NCBI GenBank assembly: GCA_965197545.1
Contig: CBDANJ010000007.1
Coordinates: forward strand, 1-64,000
Source: CATOSP01 sp965197545
GTDB lineage: Bacteria; Chloroflexota; Dehalococcoidia; Lucifugimonadales; UBA3495
DNA: 64,000 nucleotides
Direction of reading: 5' to 3'
The number at the start of each line of letters is the position of its first letter. The stretch's first letter is position 1. This document shows positions 1 to 8,057 of the stretch, in pieces. The notes beneath the pieces were generated by a model. The model had not been told where the DNA came from. It saw only the letters and a program-made list of their open reading frames with translations, and searched no databases. The translations under genes and the position numbers were made by a program.

Positions 1-11
1 AGGACTACATC

Positions 12-956
12 ATGGCTGATCGGCTAGCAGGAAGAGTAGCGATTGTAACCGGAGCGGGCCGGGGTATTGGCCGAGGCGTGGCCATGCTCCTGGCGGAAGA
101 AGGCGCGTCAGTGGTCGTCAACGACCTGGGCGTGAACCTGGATGGTACGGGAGCGCCCACCGACACTGGCCCCGCCGACGAAGTGGTTGCGGAGATACGA
201 GAGGCGGGCGGGACCGCGGTTGCCAACCGTGACACCGTAGCGGCCTTTGCGGGCGGGCGGGGCATGGTGCAGACCGCGTTGGACAACTTCGGCAGAGTGG
301 ACATTTTGTGCCATGTGGCAGGAATCCTTCGGGACCGCATGGTCTTCAACATGAACGAAGAAGAATGGGACGCGGTGTTGGCGGTCCACCTCAAGGGGGC
401 TTTCAATACGGTGCGCAACGTTGTTCCGCACATGGTCCAACAAAAATACGGGCGCATTTGCCTGTTCTCGTCCGGTTCCGGGCTGGGCAATACCGGACAA
501 GCCAACTACTCGGCGGCCAAGGAGGGTATGGTCGGGTTTGCCAGGGCTCTGGCTCGGGAGCTAGGACCCCACGGCATCTCGGTCAATGCCATCTATCCGG
601 GCGGCGCGACTCGCATGACAGGTTCGGTGCCTGACGCGGCCCGTGAGTTGCGGGCTGCCCGCGGTGTCATCGGCGGCGGCCAGATGGCGGGCCGGGCCGC
701 GGAGGCGGCGGAAGGCTCCAGGGACGCGGGGAACAACGCCCCGAAGGTCGTCTACCTTTGCTCCGAAGCCGGAGGCGCGATCACCGGGCAGGTAATAGGC
801 ACCAGCGGGTGGCAGATGGCTCTGTACTCGCCGCGCCACGTCACGCGCAGCATCCACAAGGACGGAAAGTGGACTGTGGACGAATTAGCAGAGTTGGTCC
901 CGGTGTCCCTGGCCGCGGGAATGGTCAACCCCGCCCCGCCGCCGTCGGAGGGGTAG
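12..956 (+). CDS. SDR family NAD(P)-dependent dehydrogenase
   Basis: The 314-residue protein is a classical short-chain dehydrogenase/reductase, expected to be a soluble oxidoreductase acting on a hydroxy or keto substrate. The dinucleotide-binding motif TGAGRGIG is at residues 13-20 and NDLG at 37-40. The catalytic set is Ser153/154, Tyr166 and Lys170 (YSAAK). A C-terminal extension of about 50 residues after the fold resembles the dehydrogenase part of the peroxisomal multifunctional enzyme-2 type, so a 3-hydroxyacyl-CoA substrate is possible but not shown. AGGA lies seven bases before the ATG. The gene begins almost at the window edge, so upstream partners are unseen. The family call is firm; the substrate is unknown. 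Confidence 0.92.
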   Translation: MADRLAGRVAIVTGAGRGIGRGVAMLLAEEGASVVVNDLGVNLDGTGAPTDTGPADEVVAEIREAGGTAVANRDTVAAFAGGRGMVQTALDNFGRVDILCHVAGILRDRMVFNMNEEEWDAVLAVHLKGAFNTVRNVVPHMVQQKYGRICLFSSGSGLGNTGQANYSAAKEGMVGFARALARELGPHGISVNAIYPGGATRMTGSVPDAARELRAARGVIGGGQMAGRAAEAAEGSRDAGNNAPKVVYLCSEAGGAITGQVIGTSGWQMALYSPRHVTRSIHKDGKWTVDELAELVPVSLAAGMVNPAPPPSEG

Positions 957-973
957 GGGGTCAAGACTCCTCG

Positions 974-1311
974 ATGTATGGGAGACGCATAGAAGCTCTA
1001 TGTGCTGCTGCTTCATCCGGTTCACTTAGCTACAGTAATCACTATGCCGTGCAATTGGCGGTCCGCGCTACGCCGAGTAGGGCAACATCCAGTTTCTCCT
1101 CTGCGAGGATGCACCAGAGGTCATTGAGGACTACGCCCAGGATTTTAGGGGAAGCAGTTGCCTCATCTGGGGTTTGACGGCCGACGGCCGGGTGGGGCAT
1201 CTGGTATGTCGCAATCCCCCTGATCCGGTGGTCATAACGGCGTATTTTCCTGCAGAAACCCAACCGGACATGTGGGAGGGGGACTACCGTACAAGAAGGC
1301 GGGAGCAGTAG
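974..1311 (+). pseudogene. DUF4258 family protein, frameshifted
   Basis: Two frames together encode a DUF4258-like protein. The first, from ATG 974, gives SYSNHYAVQLAVRA, which matches the usual N-terminal S-x-H-A-x-x-R pattern. Near 1085 the homology moves to another frame, which reads EDAPEVIEDY, then SCLIWG, VITAYFPAE and DYRTRR, and stops at 1309-1311. A TAG at 1078-1080 blocks the second frame upstream, so one indel has broken the gene. DUF4258 genes are commonly followed by a YgiT-type zinc-finger gene, in a presumed toxin-antitoxin arrangement; that gene starts two bases downstream here. A sequencing or assembly error at one base is the main alternative to real decay. Confidence 0.72.
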
Positions 1312-1312
1312 G

Positions 1313-1546
1313 ATGGACTGTATTGTATGCAACGGCATAGACAGTATGGAGGAGAAGTTAATCCGGTTTTGCGCCTGTGACTCTTCCGACCCTTTTCTGG
1401 TCGAGAACATGCCGGGGTTGGTCTGTTGCCTCTGCGGGAACAAGGTGTTTTCCGGCAAAGCCATCGAAGCTCTGGATGCGGTCAGAAACGGCAAAGCCCA
1501 ACCCAAGCGGTGGCAGAGAGTGGCAGTGTTCGACTTTGAGGAATGA
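1313..1546 (+). CDS. YgiT-type zinc finger protein
   Basis: This 77-residue protein has two cysteine pairs, CIVC at residues 3-6 and CCLCG near 38-43, followed by the segment GKAIEALDAV typical of the YgiT/MqsA N-terminal zinc-finger domain. There is no C-terminal helix-turn-helix, so it is the short form. The ATG begins one base after the TAG of the DUF4258 gene, and its end overlaps the next gene by four bases (ATGA), so all three genes look translationally coupled. In related pairs the zinc-finger protein is presumed to be the antitoxin or partner of the DUF4258 protein. If the upstream gene is dead, this one may persist alone. Confidence 0.75.
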   Translation: MDCIVCNGIDSMEEKLIRFCACDSSDPFLVENMPGLVCCLCGNKVFSGKAIEALDAVRNGKAQPKRWQRVAVFDFEE

Positions 1547-1917
1547 TGGGCACTTTTCGGCAAACCGTCGAAGTAGGGAACCCCGCTGGCGGAGACCTCG
1601 TCGAAGTTGAGGCGTTGGTGGATACTGGGGCTGATGACTCCATGTTTCCTGAGTCTTTGCTCTCAGGTCTCCACCTGCAACCCCAACGTCATTTCGAATA
1701 CACTGTCGCTGATGGGCGGCTGATTAGTTATCCGTATGGTCAAGCCCGAATCGTGATCGACTGCACGGCATGGATATGTCCTGTTGTCTTTGGGCCGGAT
1801 GATAACGCCCTCCTGGGCGCGACTACATTGGAAATTTTCAAACTTGTCGCCGACCCTGTTCGCAAGTGTCTGCTACCGGCAAGAGTCCTGCGATTAGGTT
1901 GGGGTGGCCGTGCTTAG
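1543..1917 (+). CDS. Clan AA (retropepsin-like) aspartic protease
   Basis: The 124-residue protein is a single-domain retropepsin-like protease. The catalytic motif LVDTGADDS (Asp-Thr-Gly-Ala) is near residue 28, and the second hydrophobic-Gly segment ALLGATTLEIF follows near residue 88. Such proteins act as homodimers, each chain giving one aspartate. Substrates of bacterial family members are mostly unknown. Its ATG overlaps the zinc-finger gene stop by four bases. The TAG stop lies inside the left end of a MITE (CTTAG at 1913-1917), so the C-terminus may have been reshaped by the insertion. A decayed relative is at 54290-54655, also followed by a copy of that MITE. Confidence 0.82.
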   Translation: MMGTFRQTVEVGNPAGGDLVEVEALVDTGADDSMFPESLLSGLHLQPQRHFEYTVADGRLISYPYGQARIVIDCTAWICPVVFGPDDNALLGATTLEIFKLVADPVRKCLLPARVLRLGWGGRA

Positions 1918-2032
1918 TAACCATCTCAAACCGAGGCTTCCCCAATGTCTCCCCCTTTCGCAAAAGGGGGACTAACGGGGATTTCCCCCTGTCCAAGCCT
2001 GCTGCTCGTTCAGTTTTGCGATAGTTTCTTAG
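1913..2032 (+). repeat. CTTAG-bounded MITE, copy A
   Basis: A 120 bp element starts and ends with CTTAG. Its inverted ends are AACCATCTCAAAC on the left and AAACTATCGCAAAAC on the right (reverse-complemented). The interior contains the hairpin CCCCCTTTCGCAAAAGGGGG followed by a GGGGATTTCCCCC block. Copy B at 54162-54268 matches it along most of its length in the opposite orientation. There is no coding sequence. It overlaps the stop codon of the upstream protease gene. Confidence 0.75.
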
Positions 2033-2043
2033 CGCCCTGCTGT

Positions 2044-2484
2044 CTAGCGCCCGCCGGTTCGTATCTCGTTGACCAGACCGATGACAGTGGAGACGAGGAT
2101 CGCCCCGATGGGCGCGCCGATGTGCAGGCTGTGTTCCAGGGTGTACCCTCTGCCCAGCAGGTCCGGATCAGCCTGGGCGCCATAGACTATCCCCAGATAC
2201 GCTCCAACTACCCCACCGGCAACGGTAAGTAGCAGGATGGCAGCTATGTAGCCCCGGTGGATGGCGAAGTTGGCCCACCCGATGTAAGCGCCCACTCCCG
2301 CCCCGATGCCTATTCCGAGGTAGTAAAGGTTCCGGTGCAAGTCCATGGACCAGGGGTAGCCGAGCAGGGCGTTGAATATGAGGATGATCCAACCGCCGCC
2401 GATCCCCAGGATAGTGGCCAAAATAAACCCGGCGATTGTCCTGGCCACGGGCAACGCCCAAAAGAGTATGCCGGTATCTCTCAT
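2044..2484 (-). CDS. Small integral membrane protein
   Basis: The 146-residue protein has about four hydrophobic segments: near residues 10-40 (rich in Gly, Ile and Leu), 50-70, 77-100 and 120-140, separated by short polar loops. I do not recognise a family. It follows the DppC-like permease by 40 bases on the same strand and could be the last gene of that transporter operon. The upstream sequence AGGTAAGAAGTCTAG gives a weak ribosome site. It may be an accessory membrane component or unrelated to transport. Confidence 0.65.
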   Translation of the reverse strand: MRDTGILFWALPVARTIAGFILATILGIGGGWIILIFNALLGYPWSMDLHRNLYYLGIGIGAGVGAYIGWANFAIHRGYIAAILLLTVAGGVVGAYLGIVYGAQADPDLLGRGYTLEHSLHIGAPIGAILVSTVIGLVNEIRTGGR

Positions 2485-2524
2485 CTAGACTTCTTACCTA
2501 TTCTGGTCTGACCTGGGGCGAGGG

Positions 2525-3514
2525 TTAGTTGGATATGCCTGCTTCCTTGGCTTCTTTGGTGGCCTTGAGCCAGCGCCACCTTTGCAGCGGATCGCTCACG
2601 GCCCGCATCCACACTCCGAACAGGTTGAAGGAAAGGGCCGTCAGGAATATAGCCAGGCCGGGGATCACCACTATCCACCAGGCCGACGTAATGTACTCGC
2701 GCCCCGAGGATAGCATCAGGCCCCAGGAGGATTCAGGCGGCTGGATGCCGAATCCCAGGAAACTCAGGGTGGACTCGGTAAGGATAGTCCCGGGCACGTC
2801 CAGGGTTGCCAGGGTCAGGAGGGGCGTCATCAGATTGGGCAGGATGTGGCGGACGATTACCCGATGGTCGCTGCATCCGATGGCCCGGGCCGCGTCGATA
2901 AAATTCTGTTCCCGCAGAGACATGACCACCCCACGGGTAATCCGGCAATAGAGCATCCAGCGGGCGACGGCGAACACGATGAGGATGTTGATGAAGCTCG
3001 ATCCCAGGATATAAATCACCATCAAAGCCAATAGGAGCAAAGGCACAGCCATGAACACGTCCACGGCGCGCATGACGACGTCGTCCACTATGCCTCGGAA
3101 GTATCCCGCCGCCAACCCCAGGACAATGCCTATGCTGCTGGAGCACAGCACTCCTAGGATACCTACCGCCAGAGAGATACGCCCACCCCACATCAAGCGG
3201 CTCAAATAGTCGCGTCCCAGGTGGTCCGTGCCCAGAATGTAATACCTTGCCTCCGTCGCGTAAGGTGTAACGCTATAGTCCACGACGGCGCTGCCGGTGG
3301 AGAGGGGCGGCAGATGGCGCAGCGATAGCTGTTGCTCCTTGTGGTTGTGAGGAGCAACCATCGGGGCGAAGATAGCGCCCAAGACGACTAGTAGGACGAA
3401 AGCTGCCGAAACTACGGTGATGGGGTCATTGAAAAACGCCTGTACCAGGGGCCGTTGCCACACAGCCGCAACGGCGTTGGGGCGTCTTTCAATCGATGCC
3501 GTCTGATCTCTCAT
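2525..3514 (-). CDS. Peptide-type ABC transporter permease (DppC/OppC-like)
   Basis: At 329 residues this is an inner-membrane permease of the dipeptide/oligopeptide/nickel class. After an N-terminal membrane anchor (about 33-55) comes the typical periplasmic loop ending in ILGTDHLGRDYLSRL, then the five-helix core. The coupling helix that contacts the ATPase is present (EQNFIDAARAIGCSD), and LSFLGFGIQPPESSWG is the usual OppC C-terminal motif. It lies 60 bases after the DppB-like gene. The product closely resembles the permease at 10999-11988, including the shared C-terminus LKATKEAKEAG. No ATPase gene is in the cassette. The substrate may be peptides or other organic solutes. Confidence 0.93.
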   Translation of the reverse strand: MRDQTASIERRPNAVAAVWQRPLVQAFFNDPITVVSAAFVLLVVLGAIFAPMVAPHNHKEQQLSLRHLPPLSTGSAVVDYSVTPYATEARYYILGTDHLGRDYLSRLMWGGRISLAVGILGVLCSSSIGIVLGLAAGYFRGIVDDVVMRAVDVFMAVPLLLLALMVIYILGSSFINILIVFAVARWMLYCRITRGVVMSLREQNFIDAARAIGCSDHRVIVRHILPNLMTPLLTLATLDVPGTILTESTLSFLGFGIQPPESSWGLMLSSGREYITSAWWIVVIPGLAIFLTALSFNLFGVWMRAVSDPLQRWRWLKATKEAKEAGISN

Positions 3515-3574
3515 CGGTATACAGCGTCCTCAGGTCGTCCTGGACATACCACCACTATGAGGCCGTGCCGCGAA

Positions 3575-4504
3575 TTACTTGTATGCGATTCGCGGGTCCA
3601 GCCAGGTATAGACCAAATCCACGATTAGATTCGTGATCATTACGATCAGGGCTATCGTGAACACCGAGGCGGTGATCACGGGCAAGTCCCGGAAACTGAT
3701 GGCTTCGATGAGCAACTGGCCCAACCCCGGCCAACGAAATATGACTTCGACCACCGTTGCGCCGTTCATAAAGCCTGCTAGCTCGGCTCCCAACAAGGTC
3801 ACGATGGCAATCGCGGCATTCTTCAGTACGTGGGTGTAGAGGACGGTATTTTCCGCCAGCCCCTTGGCCCGGGCGGTGGAGACATACTGCTTGGACAGCT
3901 CTTCGATCATGGTCGCGCGGGTAATCTGCGCGTTGCGCCCCAACACCCTCGGACAAAGGGCTATGGCCGGCAGAATGGCGAACTTCCAGCCGGCAGGTCC
4001 CAGACCATCATATCCGGAGGTCGGCAATAGACCGAACTGGACTGATACGATGAGAATGAGCATGAGCGCCAGCCAGAAGTCGGGGATCGAGATAATCGCG
4101 AATGACATGATGTTGATGAAGCGGTCCACCAGACCCCTGGGCCGCCTTGAGGCCAGGATGCCCAGGGGGATCCCAAGGGACCCCAGGGCCCAGGCAATGG
4201 CAGCCAACGTAAAGGTGTTGGGCAGGCGTTCCAGGACCATGTTCCCGGCCCCTATCCGGTAGCGGATGGACTTGTCAAAGTCCAGCATGGCCAGGTTTTT
4301 GTAAAACTCCCCAAGGCGCACGTACAAAGGGCGGTTCAACCCGTATTCCTCACGCAGCCTTTCGATCATTGCCTCGGAGGCCTCCTCATCCACCAGCAAC
4401 TGCGCCGGGTCCCCCAGCACGTTTATGGCGAAGAAGAGCAGGGCCATGATCCCCAGGATGATAAAAATGGAGTGGCCCAGCCGCCGGATCATGTAGGCGC
4501 GCAT
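3575..4504 (-). CDS. Peptide-type ABC transporter permease (DppB/OppB-like)
   Basis: The 309-residue inner-membrane permease begins with MRAYMIRRLGHS, the short cytoplasmic start and first helix typical of DppB. The periplasmic region (PLYVRLGEFYKNL) and the coupling-helix motif YVSTARAKGL are present, followed by ATVVEVIFRWPGLGQLL, a hallmark of this family. It pairs with the DppC-like gene downstream. AGGGAAG lies six bases before the ATG. A 10 bp stem hairpin separates it from the binding-protein gene upstream, so it may be expressed less than that protein. Its paralog is at 12032-12961. Confidence 0.93.
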   Translation of the reverse strand: MRAYMIRRLGHSIFIILGIMALLFFAINVLGDPAQLLVDEEASEAMIERLREEYGLNRPLYVRLGEFYKNLAMLDFDKSIRYRIGAGNMVLERLPNTFTLAAIAWALGSLGIPLGILASRRPRGLVDRFINIMSFAIISIPDFWLALMLILIVSVQFGLLPTSGYDGLGPAGWKFAILPAIALCPRVLGRNAQITRATMIEELSKQYVSTARAKGLAENTVLYTHVLKNAAIAIVTLLGAELAGFMNGATVVEVIFRWPGLGQLLIEAISFRDLPVITASVFTIALIVMITNLIVDLVYTWLDPRIAYK

Positions 4505-4521
4505 GTCGCTTCCCTAAATAG

Positions 4522-4554
4522 TGCGAGGGCTCAGGGCACTCCTAAGCCCTCGCA
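4522..4554 (-). promoter_or_regulatory. Intercistronic hairpin between binding protein and permease genes
   Basis: A perfect 10 bp stem (TGCGAGGGCT / AGCCCTCGCA) with a 13-base loop lies in the gap between the binding-protein stop and the DppB-like start. No T-run follows in either direction, so a partial attenuator or an mRNA 3' stabiliser is more likely than a full terminator. The second cassette has a different stem in the same place. Confidence 0.65.
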
Positions 4555-4604
4555 TCTTGGCGCTAATGGAGACCGCATTGACCCAAAATCTAACGCGGCT
4601 CCGC

Positions 4605-6401
4605 TTATGGGCTGAACCAGATGCCGTTAACCCGGACTATGGGGTCCAACCTTGGTTGCCAGTTTACCTTGGGGTCCACGGCGAAGAATACCGGTAGGTC
4701 GAAGAGAGGGATGAACAGCACATCCTCGTGGAATTTGTCCGCCAAGACTTCCAGTAGTTGTTGGCGTTCGTCCCCGGAGGCGGCTAGAGCGGGAGCAATC
4801 TTGTCCTGTATCCCGCCCGGACTCGGATCACAAATCATGGAACTCCGTGCCGAGCAGCTCATGTAGTAACGCACCTGACGGCCAAAGTCCAGAGACTCGT
4901 TGGACGGCTGGTTGCCGATTAGGTCGGCGGAAACGCAGGTGCTCGCGCCTCCCCCATCGATGGCGGCCTGGAAGTCCGCGTTAGTGGCCGTGTTGAGGTC
5001 TTGTTCCTTACCCGCGTTCTTGAGAACTTCCTCGGTGGCCGCGGCCATGGCGCAACGGGCGAAATCTCCCCGCTTGGCAGGCTCCACTATGCGGAACTTT
5101 GCGTTGATACCAACATTGGACCAGAAGGCTTGCAGCGACTCAGAGACCTCTCTCTGTTTAGGTATGCGGGTGCCGCGGCTTATGATCGTCATCTCATTGT
5201 CGGGGCTGTAATTGGCCTCCTGCAGCAGCCGCTGGGCCAACTGGGGATTGAACTTATAGGGAGCCGTGTTGGACTCGGTAGCTCCTATGATGCCGGGCCA
5301 GATGATGTTGCCCCGGCAGGTGGTGTAGCCACCGTACAATTGCTCGATCATCTCCTGGCAGTTGATGGCGTGGACCATTGCCTGCCGCACTTTCTTCTTC
5401 TTTAGCTCCGGGTGCCAGACGGTGTTGGTCGTCAGGGCGTAGGTCTCGGCCGAGGTGCCCACCCTGATCATATCCGCGGGCAACAGCCCGATGGCGTCCA
5501 CACCCGCGTCCCAGGCCAGGTCGGCTTCGCCGCCCTTGACCATTGCGGCCATTACCGTAGTCTCGCCAGACCAGACCCATTTCGCAGTCTGGATGTGGGG
5601 CTTCTGAAACTCGAAGTGGTCGCCAACCGGGACATAGTCTTCGTACGCCTCCATGGTGACCGACACCCCGGGAGTCCAATCCGTGTGCTTGTAAGGACCG
5701 AAGCCAACGCTGGTGCGGACGACCTGCTCGTCCGGGGTGTTGGCAATATATTCCGGTGCCTCAACGGTCAGGAAGAAGGTGGTGTTGGGCAGGATGGGGC
5801 ACGGGATGCCGCAGTTAAGGTTAAGCGTGTAGTCGTCCACAGCTTCGGCGGTGAAGGGGCCGGTGAGGGTAGTGGCGCCGTAGGGCGAGTTGATGTCGCC
5901 CTCATAGTTCATGCCGGGGACCGCGGTATGGGCGTTCCAGGGTTCTCCGTTTTGGAATTTCACACCCTGGCGCAGGTCGAATTGCCAAGTGTCGATGTCT
6001 ATCTGTTTCCAGCCGACGGTGGCGCTGGTGGGAACGATGCGGAGATCGTCGCCCGACTGCCAGGTAAGGGGGTCGCGCAGGGACAGGGTCATTCCCTGGA
6101 GGAGACTGGCGCCGGTCCCGATACGGGTACTCAGCCCGGTGGGTTCATGGACCACTACCAGCGTAATATTATCCCGGGCAGACTTGATGCCAGCCGGTAA
6201 GGGCGTGTTCGTCGGCGCTGGAGTAAAAGTGGCCTTGGGTGGCGGCGTATTAGTAGGTTGTTCTACGCTGGCCGGCGCTGTCGTGGCAGCCACGGGCGCC
6301 ACTGTGGGTTCGGCCCCGCCGCCGCAAGCGACGAGCGTTATGAACAGAAAGGCAAACATGCCCACCGCCCAACGACTCCAATGATGATTAATAGTTGGCA
6401 T
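4605..6401 (-). CDS. Peptide-type ABC transporter substrate-binding lipoprotein
   Basis: This family 5 extracytoplasmic solute-binding protein has about 598 residues from the preferred start. The signal peptide ends in the lipobox LVAC followed by GGG, so it should be lipid-anchored outside the membrane. A Thr/Pro/Ala-rich linker follows, then the binding domain with the conserved segments WQFDLRQGVKFQNGEPW and KVRQAMVHAINCQEM. The frame is open upstream to 6494, but the ATG at 6401 puts the signal peptide at the N-terminus; GGAGG lies rather far (16 bases) upstream. It heads the operon with the DppB and DppC permeases. The ligand is unknown; family members bind peptides, nickel, sugars or other solutes. 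Confidence 0.9.
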   Translation of the reverse strand: MPTINHHWSRWAVGMFAFLFITLVACGGGAEPTVAPVAATTAPASVEQPTNTPPPKATFTPAPTNTPLPAGIKSARDNITLVVVHEPTGLSTRIGTGASLLQGMTLSLRDPLTWQSGDDLRIVPTSATVGWKQIDIDTWQFDLRQGVKFQNGEPWNAHTAVPGMNYEGDINSPYGATTLTGPFTAEAVDDYTLNLNCGIPCPILPNTTFFLTVEAPEYIANTPDEQVVRTSVGFGPYKHTDWTPGVSVTMEAYEDYVPVGDHFEFQKPHIQTAKWVWSGETTVMAAMVKGGEADLAWDAGVDAIGLLPADMIRVGTSAETYALTTNTVWHPELKKKKVRQAMVHAINCQEMIEQLYGGYTTCRGNIIWPGIIGATESNTAPYKFNPQLAQRLLQEANYSPDNEMTIISRGTRIPKQREVSESLQAFWSNVGINAKFRIVEPAKRGDFARCAMAAATEEVLKNAGKEQDLNTATNADFQAAIDGGGASTCVSADLIGNQPSNESLDFGRQVRYYMSCSARSSMICDPSPGGIQDKIAPALAASGDERQQLLEVLADKFHEDVLFIPLFDLPVFFAVDPKVNWQPRLDPIVRVNGIWFSP

Positions 6402-6518
6402 AATTTCGATAGTTCGACCTCCGTAAATGACGTTGGAAAGTACAATTACGCGACCCGGCGATACGGGCGAGAATACATCCCTGCCGAACTCCAAGTCAAG
6501 GCGGCTGTGGCCCCGGTC

Positions 6519-6679
6519 AGGGCCTTTCAGTTCTCAAAAACCCATCCCGTCATTCCAGCCCCCTACCCGTCTTTCCCGCGAAAGCGGGAATCCAGAACGT
6601 CTTTGCAGCATGGGCCGCTGGATTCCAGCTTGTGCCTGAATGACGACATCGAGGCGATCGTGGAAAACTGAAAGGCCCT
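6519..6679. repeat. 161 bp inverted-repeat element
   Basis: Perfect 14 bp terminal inverted repeats (AGGGCCTTTCAGTT at 6519-6532 and AACTGAAAGGCCCT at 6666-6679) enclose two nested inverted motifs: CCCGCGAAAGCGGG and an outer CGTCATTCCAG / CTGGATTCC...GAATGACG pair. The inner TTCCCGCTTTCGCGGGAA motif recurs at 17970-17990 and in degenerate form near 24760. No protein is encoded. It looks like a MITE or composite REP-like element. Confidence 0.6.
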
Positions 6680-6958
6680 ATGGCGCGGGTAGCGTTTCCA
6701 TTCAAGTGGTTGGACTTGTGCATAGGCGTTGGAGAGGCCACCCTCCCAAGTTGGAATCCGAGACCCGAACAACTATGAAGACCACTTCACGACCTAAAAA
6801 GAAATTCTACCGTATCGCCGGGCCAGGGCTTTTCGGTCCTCATAGTTACAGGGGCCCATTGGTAGTGAACTTGTCGAATCAGGAGCGGACGTCCCTTCAA
6901 TAGGCATGGGACGAAAGGCGGAAACCAGCATTGTCCGAAAAACCGAAAGGCCTTGGCG
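6680..6958. other. Non-coding stretch between two mobile elements
   Basis: I see no gene with family resemblance here. The AT-richer start contains short relics such as GAAAGGCC repeats. The segment ends at the GATTGACG target repeat of the next element. Confidence 0.5.
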
Positions 6959-6966
6959 GATTGACG

Positions 6967-7244
6967 GTAACTGCTCAGAGTTAGCAACGGCGACGGAACG
7001 TTCACGGAGAATCTCCCCCTTTTGCGAAAGGGGGATTAAGGGGGATTTCTCTCTTACCGGCTAACGCAGTTACGAGAACCGGGGTCATCTCAACCCGGAT
7101 ATTCCAACCGGAAATCACCACGGTTGGAGATGTGCAGCGCACCCGTTAGCGACTCTACCCGGAGCGGGAGAAATCCCCCAACCCCCCTTTTGCGAAAGTG
7201 GGGCCTTTGTTTCCGATCAAGTCCGATCGAGTCTGAACAGTTAC
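6967..7244. mobile_element. 278 bp non-autonomous element with IS66-like ends
   Basis: The element begins GTAACTGCTCAGAG and ends GTCTGAACAGTTAC, the same ends as the IS66 copy that follows (GTAACTGTTCAGAC ... GTCTGAACAGTTAC). It is flanked by GATTGACG at 6959-6966 and 7245-7252, an 8 bp direct repeat as IS66 produces. It encodes no transposase and holds two CCCCCTTTTGCGAAAG hairpin motifs (about 7014-7036 and 7182-7205). It is probably a MITE mobilised by, or a deletion derivative of, the neighbouring element. Confidence 0.75.
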
Positions 7245-7707
7245 GATTGACGGTAACTGTTCAGACTCGAGAGGAAATGAGCAACCGGCGGCATTCCAGG
7301 AAGGGGTTAAGGCCCCTGGCCCGCCAGGTTCCAAAGAGGGATGCCAGCGTCATTTTGCTGTCGCTGCCCGGTTGCGAGCGAGTCCCGCCACTGATTTTAC
7401 GGCTGATCACCAGGTGGCGCAGACTCCGTTCGGCGGCATTATTGTCAGATGGGGCCTCCGGGTGCGACACGAAGACGAACAGCTCCTTGATATGCCGCTC
7501 AATCCGCCGGCAGAGCTTGGCTTGCACTGCCAACGGGTCTTCCAGGAAAGGCAGGCACAGCGCCAACTGTCCTCGGGACGGAGGGCGTCCCCCGGCCGCC
7601 GCCCATTCCCGGCCTTTGGCGTAAAGCCGTTGCACTCCCAATGCCCACTGGGCCAGCCCGCCGTCTTCTGGGTACAAGACCTTCAGCGCGTGAATGTCCC
7701 GCAGCAG

Positions 7708-7732
7708 AGCCTGCCCCCGACCCCGGTCGGGG
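7708..7732 (+). repeat. 25 bp palindromic cassette, copy 1
   Basis: Read on the minus strand, a CCCCGACCGGGG core and TCGGGG lead into the tail GGCAGGCT. It splits the His codon of QRCWAH from the following LLRDIHALK in the transposase and shifts the frame by one base. Removing 25 bases restores the expected sequence. Confidence 0.75.
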
Positions 7733-7888
7733 GTGGGCCCAACACCTCTGTTTGAGTCCGGGGTAGTGGTGGTAGGCCACGTAGAAGTCGCTCACCAAAA
7801 TCCCTTCGAAGGACTCGCCCAAGACCTCGTCCACCACCACCCCGCCCCGGCCCCGGCGCAGGAAGAACCGCTCCTTGGGAGTGCTGAA

Positions 7889-7913
7889 AAGCCTGCCCCC
7901 GGCCCCGACCGGG
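7889..7913 (+). repeat. 25 bp palindromic cassette, copy 2
   Basis: On the minus strand the cassette has a GC-rich palindromic core followed by the tail GGCAGGCT. It lies between GYVWT and FSTPKERFF of the transposase and shifts the frame. It has the same length, tail and orientation as copy 1. Confidence 0.75.
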
Positions 7914-8032
7914 GGTCCAGACGTAGCCGTTTTTCCCGTTCTCCCGCCAACCCGTTTCATCGGCGTGGACCACCGGGCTGCAACGGATGCGCTCCAGCGC
8001 CTCGTCCACTTCCGGTCCGGCCTGCCGGGCAA

Positions 8033-8057
8033 CCCCGTATCGAGTACGGGGCAGGCT
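8033..8057 (+). repeat. 25 bp palindromic cassette, copy 3
   Basis: On the plus strand it reads CCCCGTATCGAGTACGGGG followed by CAGGCT, the opposite orientation to copies 1 and 2. It lies between the transposase segments AIVRAVHQ and VARQAGPEVDEAL. Effectively 24 bases are added, so the frame is preserved and an extra LPRTRYG stretch is encoded. Confidence 0.7.

Noticed and set aside
5412..6200. Long plus-strand open frame opposite the first binding-protein gene
   Set aside because: It is the antisense shadow of a well-supported lipoprotein gene, has no family motif and no ribosome site.
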